Source: CAZNKU01 sp045545235 | Lineage (GTDB): Bacteria; Bacillota; Clostridia; Monoglobales; Firm-18 | DNA: 36,383 nt | Assembly: GCA_045545235.1 (NCBI GenBank) | Contig: JAZQAN010000002.1 | Location: forward strand, 1-36,383 | Reading direction: 5' to 3' | In this document: one piece after another, positions 23,417-30,387 of the stretch | Position numbering within the stretch: position 1 is the stretch's first letter | Layout of the letters: each line of letters opens with the position of its first letter | The notes under the pieces: generated by a model | The model's input: only the letters and a program-made list of their open reading frames with translations | Database searches by the model: none | Told to the model about the DNA's origin: nothing | Made by a program: the position numbers and the translations under genes

Positions 23417-24244
23417 TTATTTTTTAATATCAAAAACTCTTACATAGTCTACAACAAATTCGTCGTTGCCTATAAGGTCATAAGCCTCTTTTACGGGCTG
23501 ATGGTCTTCATAACGGTATCCTTTAACCTCTGTAGTTATAAGTATAAATTCGGGACGGTGTGAAACTGAATGGTCAATACGTCCGTCCTCTTTGCCGTCA
23601 ACATAGAAGGTGTAACCGTTTTCGTCCCACAAAACGCCGTAGCGGTGGAATTCTTCGGGATTGTCTATCATACAGTCGCCGCCTGCCTGGTTGTGCTTCA
23701 TATCAAGACCGTAGCCGCCTGTGAAAACATGGTGATGATTTACCAAGCCCGGTTTGAAGCATTCCATAACGTCAATTTCTACGCCTGTTTCACCAACGTC
23801 TAATGATGCGCCGATGGTAGGTGACTGAATCCAGAATGCACTCCACCAGCCTTCCATCTTCTGCATTTTACAACGGCATTCAAAGTAACCGTATTTTTTT
23901 GTATATTTATTTTCCTTGAGCTTACCTATTGGCCACTGAAGATGTGCGTTCTGGAATTTTGTCTTTTCAACAGGTGTGTCCATAAAATTATATCCTGTCT
24001 GAAGCTGTGATGATACAGGTCTGCCGTCCTCGTCAATAACCTTGAAAACTACGTTGCCCTTACCGTCAAGATAAACGCCCTTGTCTGTCCATGCCGGCCA
24101 CTCCATGCCCATCATAGACATACGAAAATCCCATTTTGATGTATCAAGCTCTGTTCCGTCAAATTCATCTGCCCATACAAGTTCTAAATCCACATCATCA
24201 GGAAGTATGCTTGGTTCATGATTTTTTACTTCATATATTTTCAT
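23417..24244 (-). CDS. glycoside hydrolase family 16
   Basis: A 275-residue beta-jelly-roll glycosidase. The catalytic GH16 motif ExDxxE is GVEIDVMECF with nucleophile Glu156, Asp158 and acid/base Glu161. Trp-rich stretches (GWWSAFWIQSP at about 132-142) line the substrate cleft and KKYGYFECRCKM is typical of the family. Members hydrolyse beta-1,3/1,4-glucans, galactans or similar. There is no signal peptide and no carbohydrate-binding module. An in-frame GTG at 24256 exists, but ATG 24244 has AAGGGTGA 9 nt upstream. With the lyase and esterase it forms a degradation cluster. Exact substrate unknown. Confidence 0.9.
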   Translation of the reverse strand: MKIYEVKNHEPSILPDDVDLELVWADEFDGTELDTSKWDFRMSMMGMEWPAWTDKGVYLDGKGNVVFKVIDEDGRPVSSQLQTGYNFMDTPVEKTKFQNAHLQWPIGKLKENKYTKKYGYFECRCKMQKMEGWWSAFWIQSPTIGASLDVGETGVEIDVMECFKPGLVNHHHVFTGGYGLDMKHNQAGGDCMIDNPEEFHRYGVLWDENGYTFYVDGKEDGRIDHSVSHRPEFILITTEVKGYRYEDHQPVKEAYDLIGNDEFVVDYVRVFDIKK

Positions 24245-24362
24245 TGTTTTAATCACCCTTGTTTTTTATTTAAACAAATTGTATCAAATATCAAAAAAAT
24301 TCTCTATAAAAATATAAAGCATCTTTTTAGATATATTACTGCAACAAAAAACAACAAGGTTA

Positions 24363-25181
24363 TTATTTTAACCATCCAAGATACTCAAACCACTTAAGCA
24401 ACAAATCTGCCCACTGTGCAATGTGAAGTTCCATTTTTGTTTCCTTTGGTGTAAGACCATAACCGTGTCTGCCATCAGGAAATAAATGAACCTCTGCATT
24501 AACACCTTTTCTGTGAAGCTCTGTTGCATATTCAAGTGAATTTTCTATATCCACACAAGTATCACCGCAGGTATGCCATATAAAAGCCTGAGGTGTAGTT
24601 TCCTTAACTAAAAGATTCGGGCTGAATTTCTTTCTTGTTTCAGCATCATTACTTTCGTCATAAACATCACCTATAAGGTTGTTTCCGCTTCCTATATGTG
24701 CAATATCACGGTTATACAAATTTATAACAGGGTAACACAAAATCTGTGCATTTGGCAAAAATTCTTCCTTGTCAATAGCATCTGCACCTTCAAAGTCAAT
24801 AGAATCGGTATATGTAGATGTAAAAGCAGCAAGATGTCCACCTGCAGATGACCCCATAATTGCAACCTTGTTTTTATCTATTCCGTATTTTTCGGCATAA
24901 TATCTTACAAAACGTACACCACGTCTTGCATCCAAAAGAGGCATTGGAAAAACATGTGGTTTAACACGATATTCTACTACAAATGCGGAAATACCGTTTT
25001 CAGCAAGAAATTCAGCATAACCCTTTCCTTCGTGACCAGCTCTGTGAGAATAACCACCACCTGGAAGAATAACTACTGCACCGTCAGATTTTTTGTTAAC
25101 AGGCTTATAGTATGTAATTGTGGGTATTTCCTCGCACATACCTGGTGTATTTTCCCATAAATTCATTGTTTCAACATACAT
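24363..25181 (-). CDS. alpha/beta-hydrolase, carbohydrate esterase-like (BD-FAE/Axe type)
   Basis: A 272-residue alpha/beta-hydrolase. Oxyanion loop LPGGGYSHRA (39-48), nucleophile elbow MGSSAGGHLA with Ser112, and the C-terminal FPDGRHGYGL providing the catalytic His are visible. The closest type is the family often called acetyl-xylan esterase or feruloyl esterase-like. No signal peptide. An upstream in-frame start (25235) is unlikely: AAAGGAG lies about 10 nt before ATG 25181. Placed before GH16 and lyase genes, it may remove acetyl groups from sugars of the same glycan. Activity is inferred. Confidence 0.85.
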   Translation of the reverse strand: MYVETMNLWENTPGMCEEIPTITYYKPVNKKSDGAVVILPGGGYSHRAGHEGKGYAEFLAENGISAFVVEYRVKPHVFPMPLLDARRGVRFVRYYAEKYGIDKNKVAIMGSSAGGHLAAFTSTYTDSIDFEGADAIDKEEFLPNAQILCYPVINLYNRDIAHIGSGNNLIGDVYDESNDAETRKKFSPNLLVKETTPQAFIWHTCGDTCVDIENSLEYATELHRKGVNAEVHLFPDGRHGYGLTPKETKMELHIAQWADLLLKWFEYLGWLK

Positions 25182-25250
25182 TTTATTTTTTCTCCTTTGC
25201 TTTTTATTTTTTAAATAATATTTTATGATCAACACTTATATTCAAGTTGT

Positions 25251-25463
25251 TTAAGCTTCATCACGAAGAAATTCAAAGCGTTTTATTTTCTTTCCATTTA
25301 CTTCAACTTCCTCTTCCCACATCGTAGCAGGGCGAACCCATAACCTTTGTTCCCCATACAAAGCACGATAAACAACCATTTCTTCTAGTGTTTCGCTGTG
25401 TAGTGCAATGTCTACAAGCTCATATTCATTTCCTTTATAATGTTTGTAAATTCCCTTTTTCAT
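25251..25463 (-). CDS. DUF1653 small protein
   Basis: A 70-residue protein of the DUF1653 family: GIYKHYKGNEYELVDIALHSET, VVYRALYGE and WVRPATMWEE are typical. Family function is not known to me. Its ATG overlaps the stop of the M20 amidohydrolase by 4 nt (ATGA type), so the two are translationally coupled. No membrane segment. Confidence 0.88.
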   Translation of the reverse strand: MKKGIYKHYKGNEYELVDIALHSETLEEMVVYRALYGEQRLWVRPATMWEEEVEVNGKKIKRFEFLRDEA

Positions 25464-26788
25464 ATCTTCACCATTACTGCATCTTCACCGTATTCAATTC
25501 TGTTACCTGAAGTTCTGAGGCTTTCTAAAAATTCAATATATTCCTCCCTTGATGCAAACAAAGGCTTAAATTCAGATATAACCTTTTTAGCCTCCTCCGC
25601 ATTATCGGAAAGAAGAACATAAAGCATTCCAAGCTGTAATTTTGCACTTGCCACACAAGCGGCAACAGGGTCAGCTATCTGATAATTATCACCATGACCT
25701 ATTCCCGACATCCCTCCTGCATATGGGTGTATAACAGGCATAATGCAGCATAAATCACCCATATCAGTACTTCCGGAGCTTACTCCATCTGTCATTTGCA
25801 TATTGTATTCAGGAATAAAAAGATTTGCCGCCTTGTAGGTAACATTTCTCATATTTTCGTCATTTACAAGTGGTGCATATCCGGGGTTGTCTATAATTTC
25901 CACATTGGCTCCAATTGAAATGGCACCTCCGCAAAGAGCACGGTTAACCTTTTTGTTTTCTCTGCATATTGCCTCAAAACTTTTTCCTCTTACATAGCTT
26001 TCAAGAACAGCTTTTTCAGGAATTGCATTAACTATAGAACCACCACTTGTCATAATTGGATGTACTCTTATAACATCGCTTTCCTTAAAAGTTTCGCGTA
26101 TTGCATTTATTGCATTTATACCGCAGTTTGCCGCATAAAGTGCGTTAACTCCATCCCACGGTGCACCGCCTGCATGTGCGGAAACACCTTTGTATATAAT
26201 CTGCTTTGTAATACAACCCACACTACCTTTGGGTATTTTATAGCTGTCAGACGTATGCACCATAAAGGCAATATCTACACCGTCAAAATATCCGCGTGAC
26301 AAAAATTCGGTTTTTCCGCCAAAGAATTTAATTTTCCCTTCTTCTCTGAGCTTTGCTCTGTACTCAATTTCCAAAAGTTCCTCAGCAGGTACCGCACAAA
26401 GTCTTATTTTACCACACAACTCTTCTATTATTCCGGGTTCTTTAAGTGCCGCTGCAACGCCAATAAGCGCTGCACACTGCGCATTATGTCCACAGGAATG
26501 TACCGCACCTGTATCAGGGTCAGCCTCCTTGTGTCCCGGACATATTATTGAGTCAAGCTCTCCTAAAACCAAAATTTCCGGTCCCGGCTTCCCTGTATCA
26601 AGCACAGTATAAAAACCTGTAATTCCATCTGCCATAACAAGGTCATAACCAAGCTCTCTGAAAACTTTTTCCATATATGCAGATGTTTTAAATTCTTTAT
26701 AACCTGTTTCGGGATTTTCCCATATATATCTTTCAGCCTCAAGAATTTTATCTTTATGCTTTTCAACAGCCAAATTAAATTTTTCCAT
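25460..26788 (-). CDS. M20D amidohydrolase, AbgB/hippurate-hydrolase-like
   Basis: A 442-residue zinc/manganese-dependent amidase. Visible features are GELDSIICPGH, the metal motif HSCGHNAQ (CGHN as in AbgB-type members), the catalytic PAEE, the dimerisation-domain stretch SAHAGGAPWDGVNAL, and GVSSGSTDMGDLCCIMPVIHPYAGG near the C-terminus. Such enzymes release acyl or aromatic groups from amino acids or cleave p-aminobenzoyl-glutamate. Start 26818 lacks a ribosome site; ATG 26788 has AAAGGGG 8 nt upstream. It is transcribed from the promoter at 26846-26874 and is coupled to the DUF1653 gene. Substrate unknown. Confidence 0.9.
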   Translation of the reverse strand: MEKFNLAVEKHKDKILEAERYIWENPETGYKEFKTSAYMEKVFRELGYDLVMADGITGFYTVLDTGKPGPEILVLGELDSIICPGHKEADPDTGAVHSCGHNAQCAALIGVAAALKEPGIIEELCGKIRLCAVPAEELLEIEYRAKLREEGKIKFFGGKTEFLSRGYFDGVDIAFMVHTSDSYKIPKGSVGCITKQIIYKGVSAHAGGAPWDGVNALYAANCGINAINAIRETFKESDVIRVHPIMTSGGSIVNAIPEKAVLESYVRGKSFEAICRENKKVNRALCGGAISIGANVEIIDNPGYAPLVNDENMRNVTYKAANLFIPEYNMQMTDGVSSGSTDMGDLCCIMPVIHPYAGGMSGIGHGDNYQIADPVAACVASAKLQLGMLYVLLSDNAEEAKKVISEFKPLFASREEYIEFLESLRTSGNRIEYGEDAVMVKI

Positions 26789-26834
26789 AAAAATACCCCT
26801 TTTTATATTATACCTCATTATTTAAAATATAATA

Positions 26835-26863
26835 TTGACTTTTACATTTTACTATGTTATAGT
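26835..26863 (+). promoter_or_regulatory. sigma-A promoter for the YgjV-like gene
   Basis: -35 TTGACT (26835-26840), 17-bp spacer, -10 TATAGT (26858-26863). It is interlocked with the opposite promoter at 26846-26874. Confidence 0.72.
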
Positions 26864-26874
26864 CTATTTGTCAA
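26846..26874 (-). promoter_or_regulatory. sigma-A promoter for the M20 amidohydrolase
   Basis: Minus strand -35 TTGACA (26869-26874), 17-bp spacer, -10 TAAAAT (26846-26851). Its -10 lies in the spacer of the plus-strand promoter, so both cannot be occupied together. Confidence 0.72.
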
Positions 26875-26894
26875 ATGAAAGGATGGATAAAACA

Positions 26895-27437
26895 ATGTAT
26901 GTAGCAGGGCAGATAGTAGGTATTCTTGTAACAATTTTTGCAGTACTTTCTTTACAATGCAAAGAAATGAAAAACATTCTTCTGATGCAAATTGTTGCAA
27001 ACCTCTTACTTATGCTGAATTATTGGTTACTTGATGCATTTTCGGGTGCAACAATTGCAATTATAGCAACAGTGCAAACAGTAATTATGTTTGGTGTAAG
27101 AATGCTCGATGATAAAATTTCAAAAAAATCAAACCTTATTTTAACTATTTTTATTACTGTTGTTTTTGCAGGTATATTTATATATTCCTCAATAACCACA
27201 TATCATTCGCATATAGATATATTATCTGCTCTTGCATCACTTGCTTTTTGTGTATGCATAGTACAGAAAAACGCAACCGTATGCAGAATTCTCGTTATGG
27301 CAAATGCATTATTATGGATTGGATATGATATAGGAACTTATGCATACACAACTATTTTAACCCATAGTTTTTCTTTTATTTCAACATTGGTGGGTATGAT
27401 ACGGTTAGATATTCCAAAACTATCAAAAAAATCCTGA
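26895..27437 (+). CDS. YgjV-like inner membrane protein
   Basis: A 181-residue very hydrophobic protein with about six helices, resembling the Imp-YgjV family (start YVAGQIVGILVTIFAVLSLQCKEMKNILLMQIVANLL and GYDIGTYAYTTILTHSFSFISTLVG near the end). Family function is not known. The reading frame can be extended upstream, but an AAAGG site lies 12 nt before ATG 26895 and the ATG at 26883 directly touches that site, so 26895 is chosen with moderate certainty. It is a single-gene unit ended by the hairpin at 27426-27457. Confidence 0.8.
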   Translation: MYVAGQIVGILVTIFAVLSLQCKEMKNILLMQIVANLLLMLNYWLLDAFSGATIAIIATVQTVIMFGVRMLDDKISKKSNLILTIFITVVFAGIFIYSSITTYHSHIDILSALASLAFCVCIVQKNATVCRILVMANALLWIGYDIGTYAYTTILTHSFSFISTLVGMIRLDIPKLSKKS

Positions 27438-27457
27438 GGAAACCCTCAGGATTTTTT
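27426..27457. terminator. bidirectional terminator between convergent genes
   Basis: Stem AAATCCTGAGG/CCTCAGGATTT with a 4-nt loop, A-run left and T-run right. The YgjV stop codon lies in the left arm and the hemolysin III stop lies 2 nt beyond. Confidence 0.88.
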
Positions 27458-27458
27458 A

Positions 27459-28109
27459 TTATCTGAATACATAAAAATATACACAGAAAAATTGCAATAC
27501 ACTTCCGCCAAGAACAAATATGTGCCATATAAAATGGAAAAACTTTAATTTCTTCATTTTATAGAAAATTATACCAACTGTATACGATACACCCCCAAGC
27601 ACCAAAAACCATAGTGCAGCAGGCGGAAACGCAAATATAGATTTAATAGAAATTACTATAAGCCATCCCATAATTACATAAAGTACAAGTGAGGCTTTTT
27701 TCCATTTTTCCATATTTATTGCATTAAAAACAATACCTATTACCATACAAACTGCATTTATGCCGAATATGGTCCACCCAAGTGCACCACCTATAAAACA
27801 AAGTGCAATAGGTGTATATGTACCCACTATCAGTATAAAAATTGAACAATGGTCAAGTATCTGAAAAACTTTTCTTGCACCTGTTTTAGACAACGCATGA
27901 TATAAGCAGGAAAGCAGATATAAAAGCACAAGGCTTCCACCATAAATTGATGCACTTACAACTCCAAGTGCACCGCTGCCTGTTATAACAGCACGCACAA
28001 TCAAAAGCACCAATGCCGCAACAGAAAGACCTGCCCCTACACCATGTGATATTGAATTTGCTATTTCTTCACCAAGTGTCTGTGTTTTAACTTCTTTTAA
28101 AATCCCCAT
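27459..28109 (-). CDS. hemolysin III/COG1272 family membrane protein
   Basis: A 216-residue seven-helix membrane protein of the HlyIII/PAQR superfamily. The typical motifs EEIANSISHGVGAGLSV, LYHAL (with the first conserved His), DHCSIFILIVGTYTPIAL and the C-terminal FHFIWHIFVLGGSVLQFF with the His pair are present; these residues bind zinc in homologs. The hemolysin name is historical; the family's role in anaerobes is unclear. An AAAGGAGG site and its own promoter (28159-28187) precede it. Confidence 0.92.
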   Translation of the reverse strand: MGILKEVKTQTLGEEIANSISHGVGAGLSVAALVLLIVRAVITGSGALGVVSASIYGGSLVLLYLLSCLYHALSKTGARKVFQILDHCSIFILIVGTYTPIALCFIGGALGWTIFGINAVCMVIGIVFNAINMEKWKKASLVLYVIMGWLIVISIKSIFAFPPAALWFLVLGGVSYTVGIIFYKMKKLKFFHFIWHIFVLGGSVLQFFCVYFYVFR

Positions 28110-28158
28110 TTTTTTGCCTCCTTTAAAACACGAACCTTTTTATCGGTTTTTCAATACC

Positions 28159-28187
28159 ATATTATCACATTTTCATTAACTTGTCAA
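28159..28187 (-). promoter_or_regulatory. sigma-A promoter for the hemolysin III-like gene
   Basis: Minus strand -35 TTGACA (28182-28187), 17-bp spacer, -10 TAATAT (28159-28164), just after the nadE stop. Confidence 0.75.
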
Positions 28188-28195
28188 TTGTATTA

Positions 28196-28927
28196 TTAAA
28201 ATTCCGGTTTAAAACTTGGCATAAGTTCAAGCTTAAACAAATTCATTTTATGTTTTCTGTCTATAATTTCTTTTTTAGAACTATCTTCTATTACACCTGT
28301 ACGGATGTAGACATCAAGCTCTGCATAAGTAAAACCAAGATTTTCCTCATCAGTTTTACCACAAAGTCCATCTATTGGCACCTTGTCAACTAAAACATCC
28401 GGAAGTCCCAAAAGTCTGCCAATTTCCTTTACTTCAGTAACCGTAAGATGTGACATTGGTGAAAAATCACCTGCCGCATCACCGTAACGTGTAGAATAGC
28501 CAACCCAATCTTCAGAAAGATTACATGTATTACAAACTCTTCCGTTGCAACTTTGAGAAATAGCATAAAGAGTTGTCATACGCACTCTTGGCGGAATATT
28601 GGTAGTTGTCTGCACTGAAACTTCCAAATCCCCGGGAAAGCTGTTTTTTAGTCCCTCAACAGCATCCTTTATATTTACAACATAATGTTTTATATCAAGA
28701 TGTTTAACAAGAAGCTCTGCCATATCAATATCGTGTTGTTCTCCGCATGGCATTAAAACCCCTATTACTCTATCCTTACCCAATGCTTCAACACAAAGTG
28801 CCGCCGCAATTGAACTATCCTTACCTCCGGAAATACCAACAACCGCATTACATCCCTTGCCGTTTTCCTCAAAGAAATTTCTTATCCATTCAACGCATTG
28901 ATTTTTTACCTTTTCTGCATTAAACAT
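28196..28927 (-). CDS. nadE: ammonia-dependent NAD synthetase
   Basis: Last step of NAD synthesis: amidates deamido-NAD with ATP and ammonia. The 243-residue protein has the ATP-pyrophosphatase P-loop GISGGKDSS (31-39) and NLSEDWVGYSTRYGDAAGDFSPMSHLTVTEVK, which contacts deamido-NAD. There is no N-terminal glutaminase domain, so ammonia must be free. The GAGG site lies 5 nt before the ATG. It has its own promoter, and the terminator at 29023-29056 separates it from the fumarate-reductase operon, so functional linkage with that operon is not implied. Confidence 0.94.
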   Translation of the reverse strand: MFNAEKVKNQCVEWIRNFFEENGKGCNAVVGISGGKDSSIAAALCVEALGKDRVIGVLMPCGEQHDIDMAELLVKHLDIKHYVVNIKDAVEGLKNSFPGDLEVSVQTTTNIPPRVRMTTLYAISQSCNGRVCNTCNLSEDWVGYSTRYGDAAGDFSPMSHLTVTEVKEIGRLLGLPDVLVDKVPIDGLCGKTDEENLGFTYAELDVYIRTGVIEDSSKKEIIDRKHKMNLFKLELMPSFKPEF

Positions 28928-28961
28928 AATTATACCTCCGCATAAATAATTCTCTTATATC

Positions 28962-28990
28962 AATATAATTCAATTATTCCCCTGTGTCAA
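28962..28990 (-). promoter_or_regulatory. sigma-A promoter for nadE
   Basis: Minus strand -35 TTGACA (28985-28990), 17-bp spacer, -10 TATATT (28962-28967), 34 nt before the start codon. Confidence 0.75.
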
Positions 28991-29022
28991 GTAATTTTAT
29001 GTTTTTAAAAATCATAAAAATT

Positions 29023-29056
29023 GGGACTGTAAAAAATTAACTATTTTTACAGCCCC
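29023..29056 (-). terminator. terminator of the Hdr/Flox-fumarate reductase operon
   Basis: GGGCTGTAAAAA pairs with TTTTTACAGTCCC allowing one mismatch, followed by AATTTTTA on the minus strand, 8 nt after the transporter stop. Confidence 0.75.
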
Positions 29057-29064
29057 TGTTAAAA

Positions 29065-30330
29065 TTAGAACAATATTATAATAAACTGAGAAACAAGAAC
29101 AACTGCAATAAGAGCAATCGGATATGTAGCCGCATAAGCTGCCGCAACATCTTCAGTTTCTGCAACACCAATAAGTGTTCCAAGTGCCGGTGTACTTGTC
29201 ATACCGCCGGTAATTGAACCAAGGTTATTAAGAAGGCTAAGCTTTAACACGTACTTAGCAAACAAGTAACCAATGATAAGAGGTACAATTGTCATAATAA
29301 TACCATATACAAAGTACATAGGGTCAAAGTTAGCAACAAAGTCTGCACCACCCGGTATACCAGCACCTACAAGGAACAATACAAGACCAAGCTCACGAAG
29401 AAGCTTTAGTGTATGTGTATCAGGCATAATGCAAAGCTTTCCAATTCTTCCAAAATGTCCCATTATAAGAGCTACCATCAGGCAACCACCTGTTGTTGTA
29501 AGTGAGAAGCATGTACCTGAAAGACCTGCACCTGAAAGCGGTATCTTTATTGCACCAACCAATGAACCTAAAATAGCTGCAAGTGAAAATACGGCAAAGC
29601 CGTGTCCGTCAAGGTGAAGGAGTTTAATGTTCTTACCTGCTACATCTGCTTTTTCATCTTTTATTACAATTTTAGCTCTTTCTTCATCCATATTAGCCTT
29701 AGATATTTTAGGAATAATCTGAACAAACAATACAACTCCGATAACACCGAATATGTATGCAATACCGTGGCCTACAGAAACAAGGCTTGTATACTGCTCT
29801 GCAACTGTTGCTTTAGCAGCAGAAAAAGCAGGTGTTGAAGTAAGTGAGCCCGAAAGCAAACCAACTATCATAGCAACAAAACCATCTTGTTCTTTAATTG
29901 TAGCACCATAACCTACTGCTTCTCCCATATAAATACAAGCAACAGCAGCAAGACCGCCTGCAAGTATTATAATGAAACCAAGCAAAACGTATGATTTAAA
30001 GTTCTTTTTAAGATTGCCGAAAAATTTAGGTCCTGCAATAAAGCCAACAGATGTAACAAACAGTATAAGACCAAGCCTTTCAACAATTTCCAATGCCTTT
30101 TCAACAAAGTGAACAGTTTCTGCCTCACCCTTTATAACCATCTGTGCCTCAAGTGGAGCAAAACAAAGTGCACCAAATACAAGTGCGATAACGAATACAC
30201 CTGCATCACCAAGGCATACACCTTTAATTGTAATACGTCCCAAAGCGTAACCTACAAACAGTACCGCAAAAAGACAGAACATAAAAAATGTAATACCTGT
30301 AACAGGAATAACTCCGCCAAATAAAGTCAT
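29065..30330 (-). CDS. aspartate:alanine exchanger (AAE) family transporter, putative C4-dicarboxylate exporter
   Basis: A 421-residue membrane protein with about ten helices and two inverted halves, each with the AAE signature: GSLTSTPAFSAA (161-172) and GGMTSTPALGTL (375-386). AspT-type and YidE/YbjL-type members carry two TrkA-C domains between the halves (about 540-560 residues); here only a short charged loop (about 205-240) is present, so regulation by those domains is lost. The family includes AspT (aspartate/alanine exchange) and SucE of Corynebacterium (succinate export). Being the last gene of a fumarate-reductase operon suggests succinate export or fumarate/malate-succinate exchange; this is inference. 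An AAAGGAAG site precedes the ATG. Confidence 0.88.
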   Translation of the reverse strand: MTLFGGVIPVTGITFFMFCLFAVLFVGYALGRITIKGVCLGDAGVFVIALVFGALCFAPLEAQMVIKGEAETVHFVEKALEIVERLGLILFVTSVGFIAGPKFFGNLKKNFKSYVLLGFIIILAGGLAAVACIYMGEAVGYGATIKEQDGFVAMIVGLLSGSLTSTPAFSAAKATVAEQYTSLVSVGHGIAYIFGVIGVVLFVQIIPKISKANMDEERAKIVIKDEKADVAGKNIKLLHLDGHGFAVFSLAAILGSLVGAIKIPLSGAGLSGTCFSLTTTGGCLMVALIMGHFGRIGKLCIMPDTHTLKLLRELGLVLFLVGAGIPGGADFVANFDPMYFVYGIIMTIVPLIIGYLFAKYVLKLSLLNNLGSITGGMTSTPALGTLIGVAETEDVAAAYAATYPIALIAVVLVSQFIIILF

Positions 30331-30359
30331 TTTTATTCTTCCTTTCTAAACATACTACA

Positions 30360-30381
30360 GGGGTGAATTTACATTCACCCC
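30360..30381 (-). other. intercistronic hairpin between frdA and the transporter gene
   Basis: Perfect 9-bp stem GGGGTGAAT/ATTCACCCC with a 4-nt loop, 6 nt after the frdA stop. No T-run follows on the minus strand, so it may set mRNA stability or reduce expression of the transporter relative to frdA. Confidence 0.6.
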
Positions 30382-30387
30382 ATAGAT

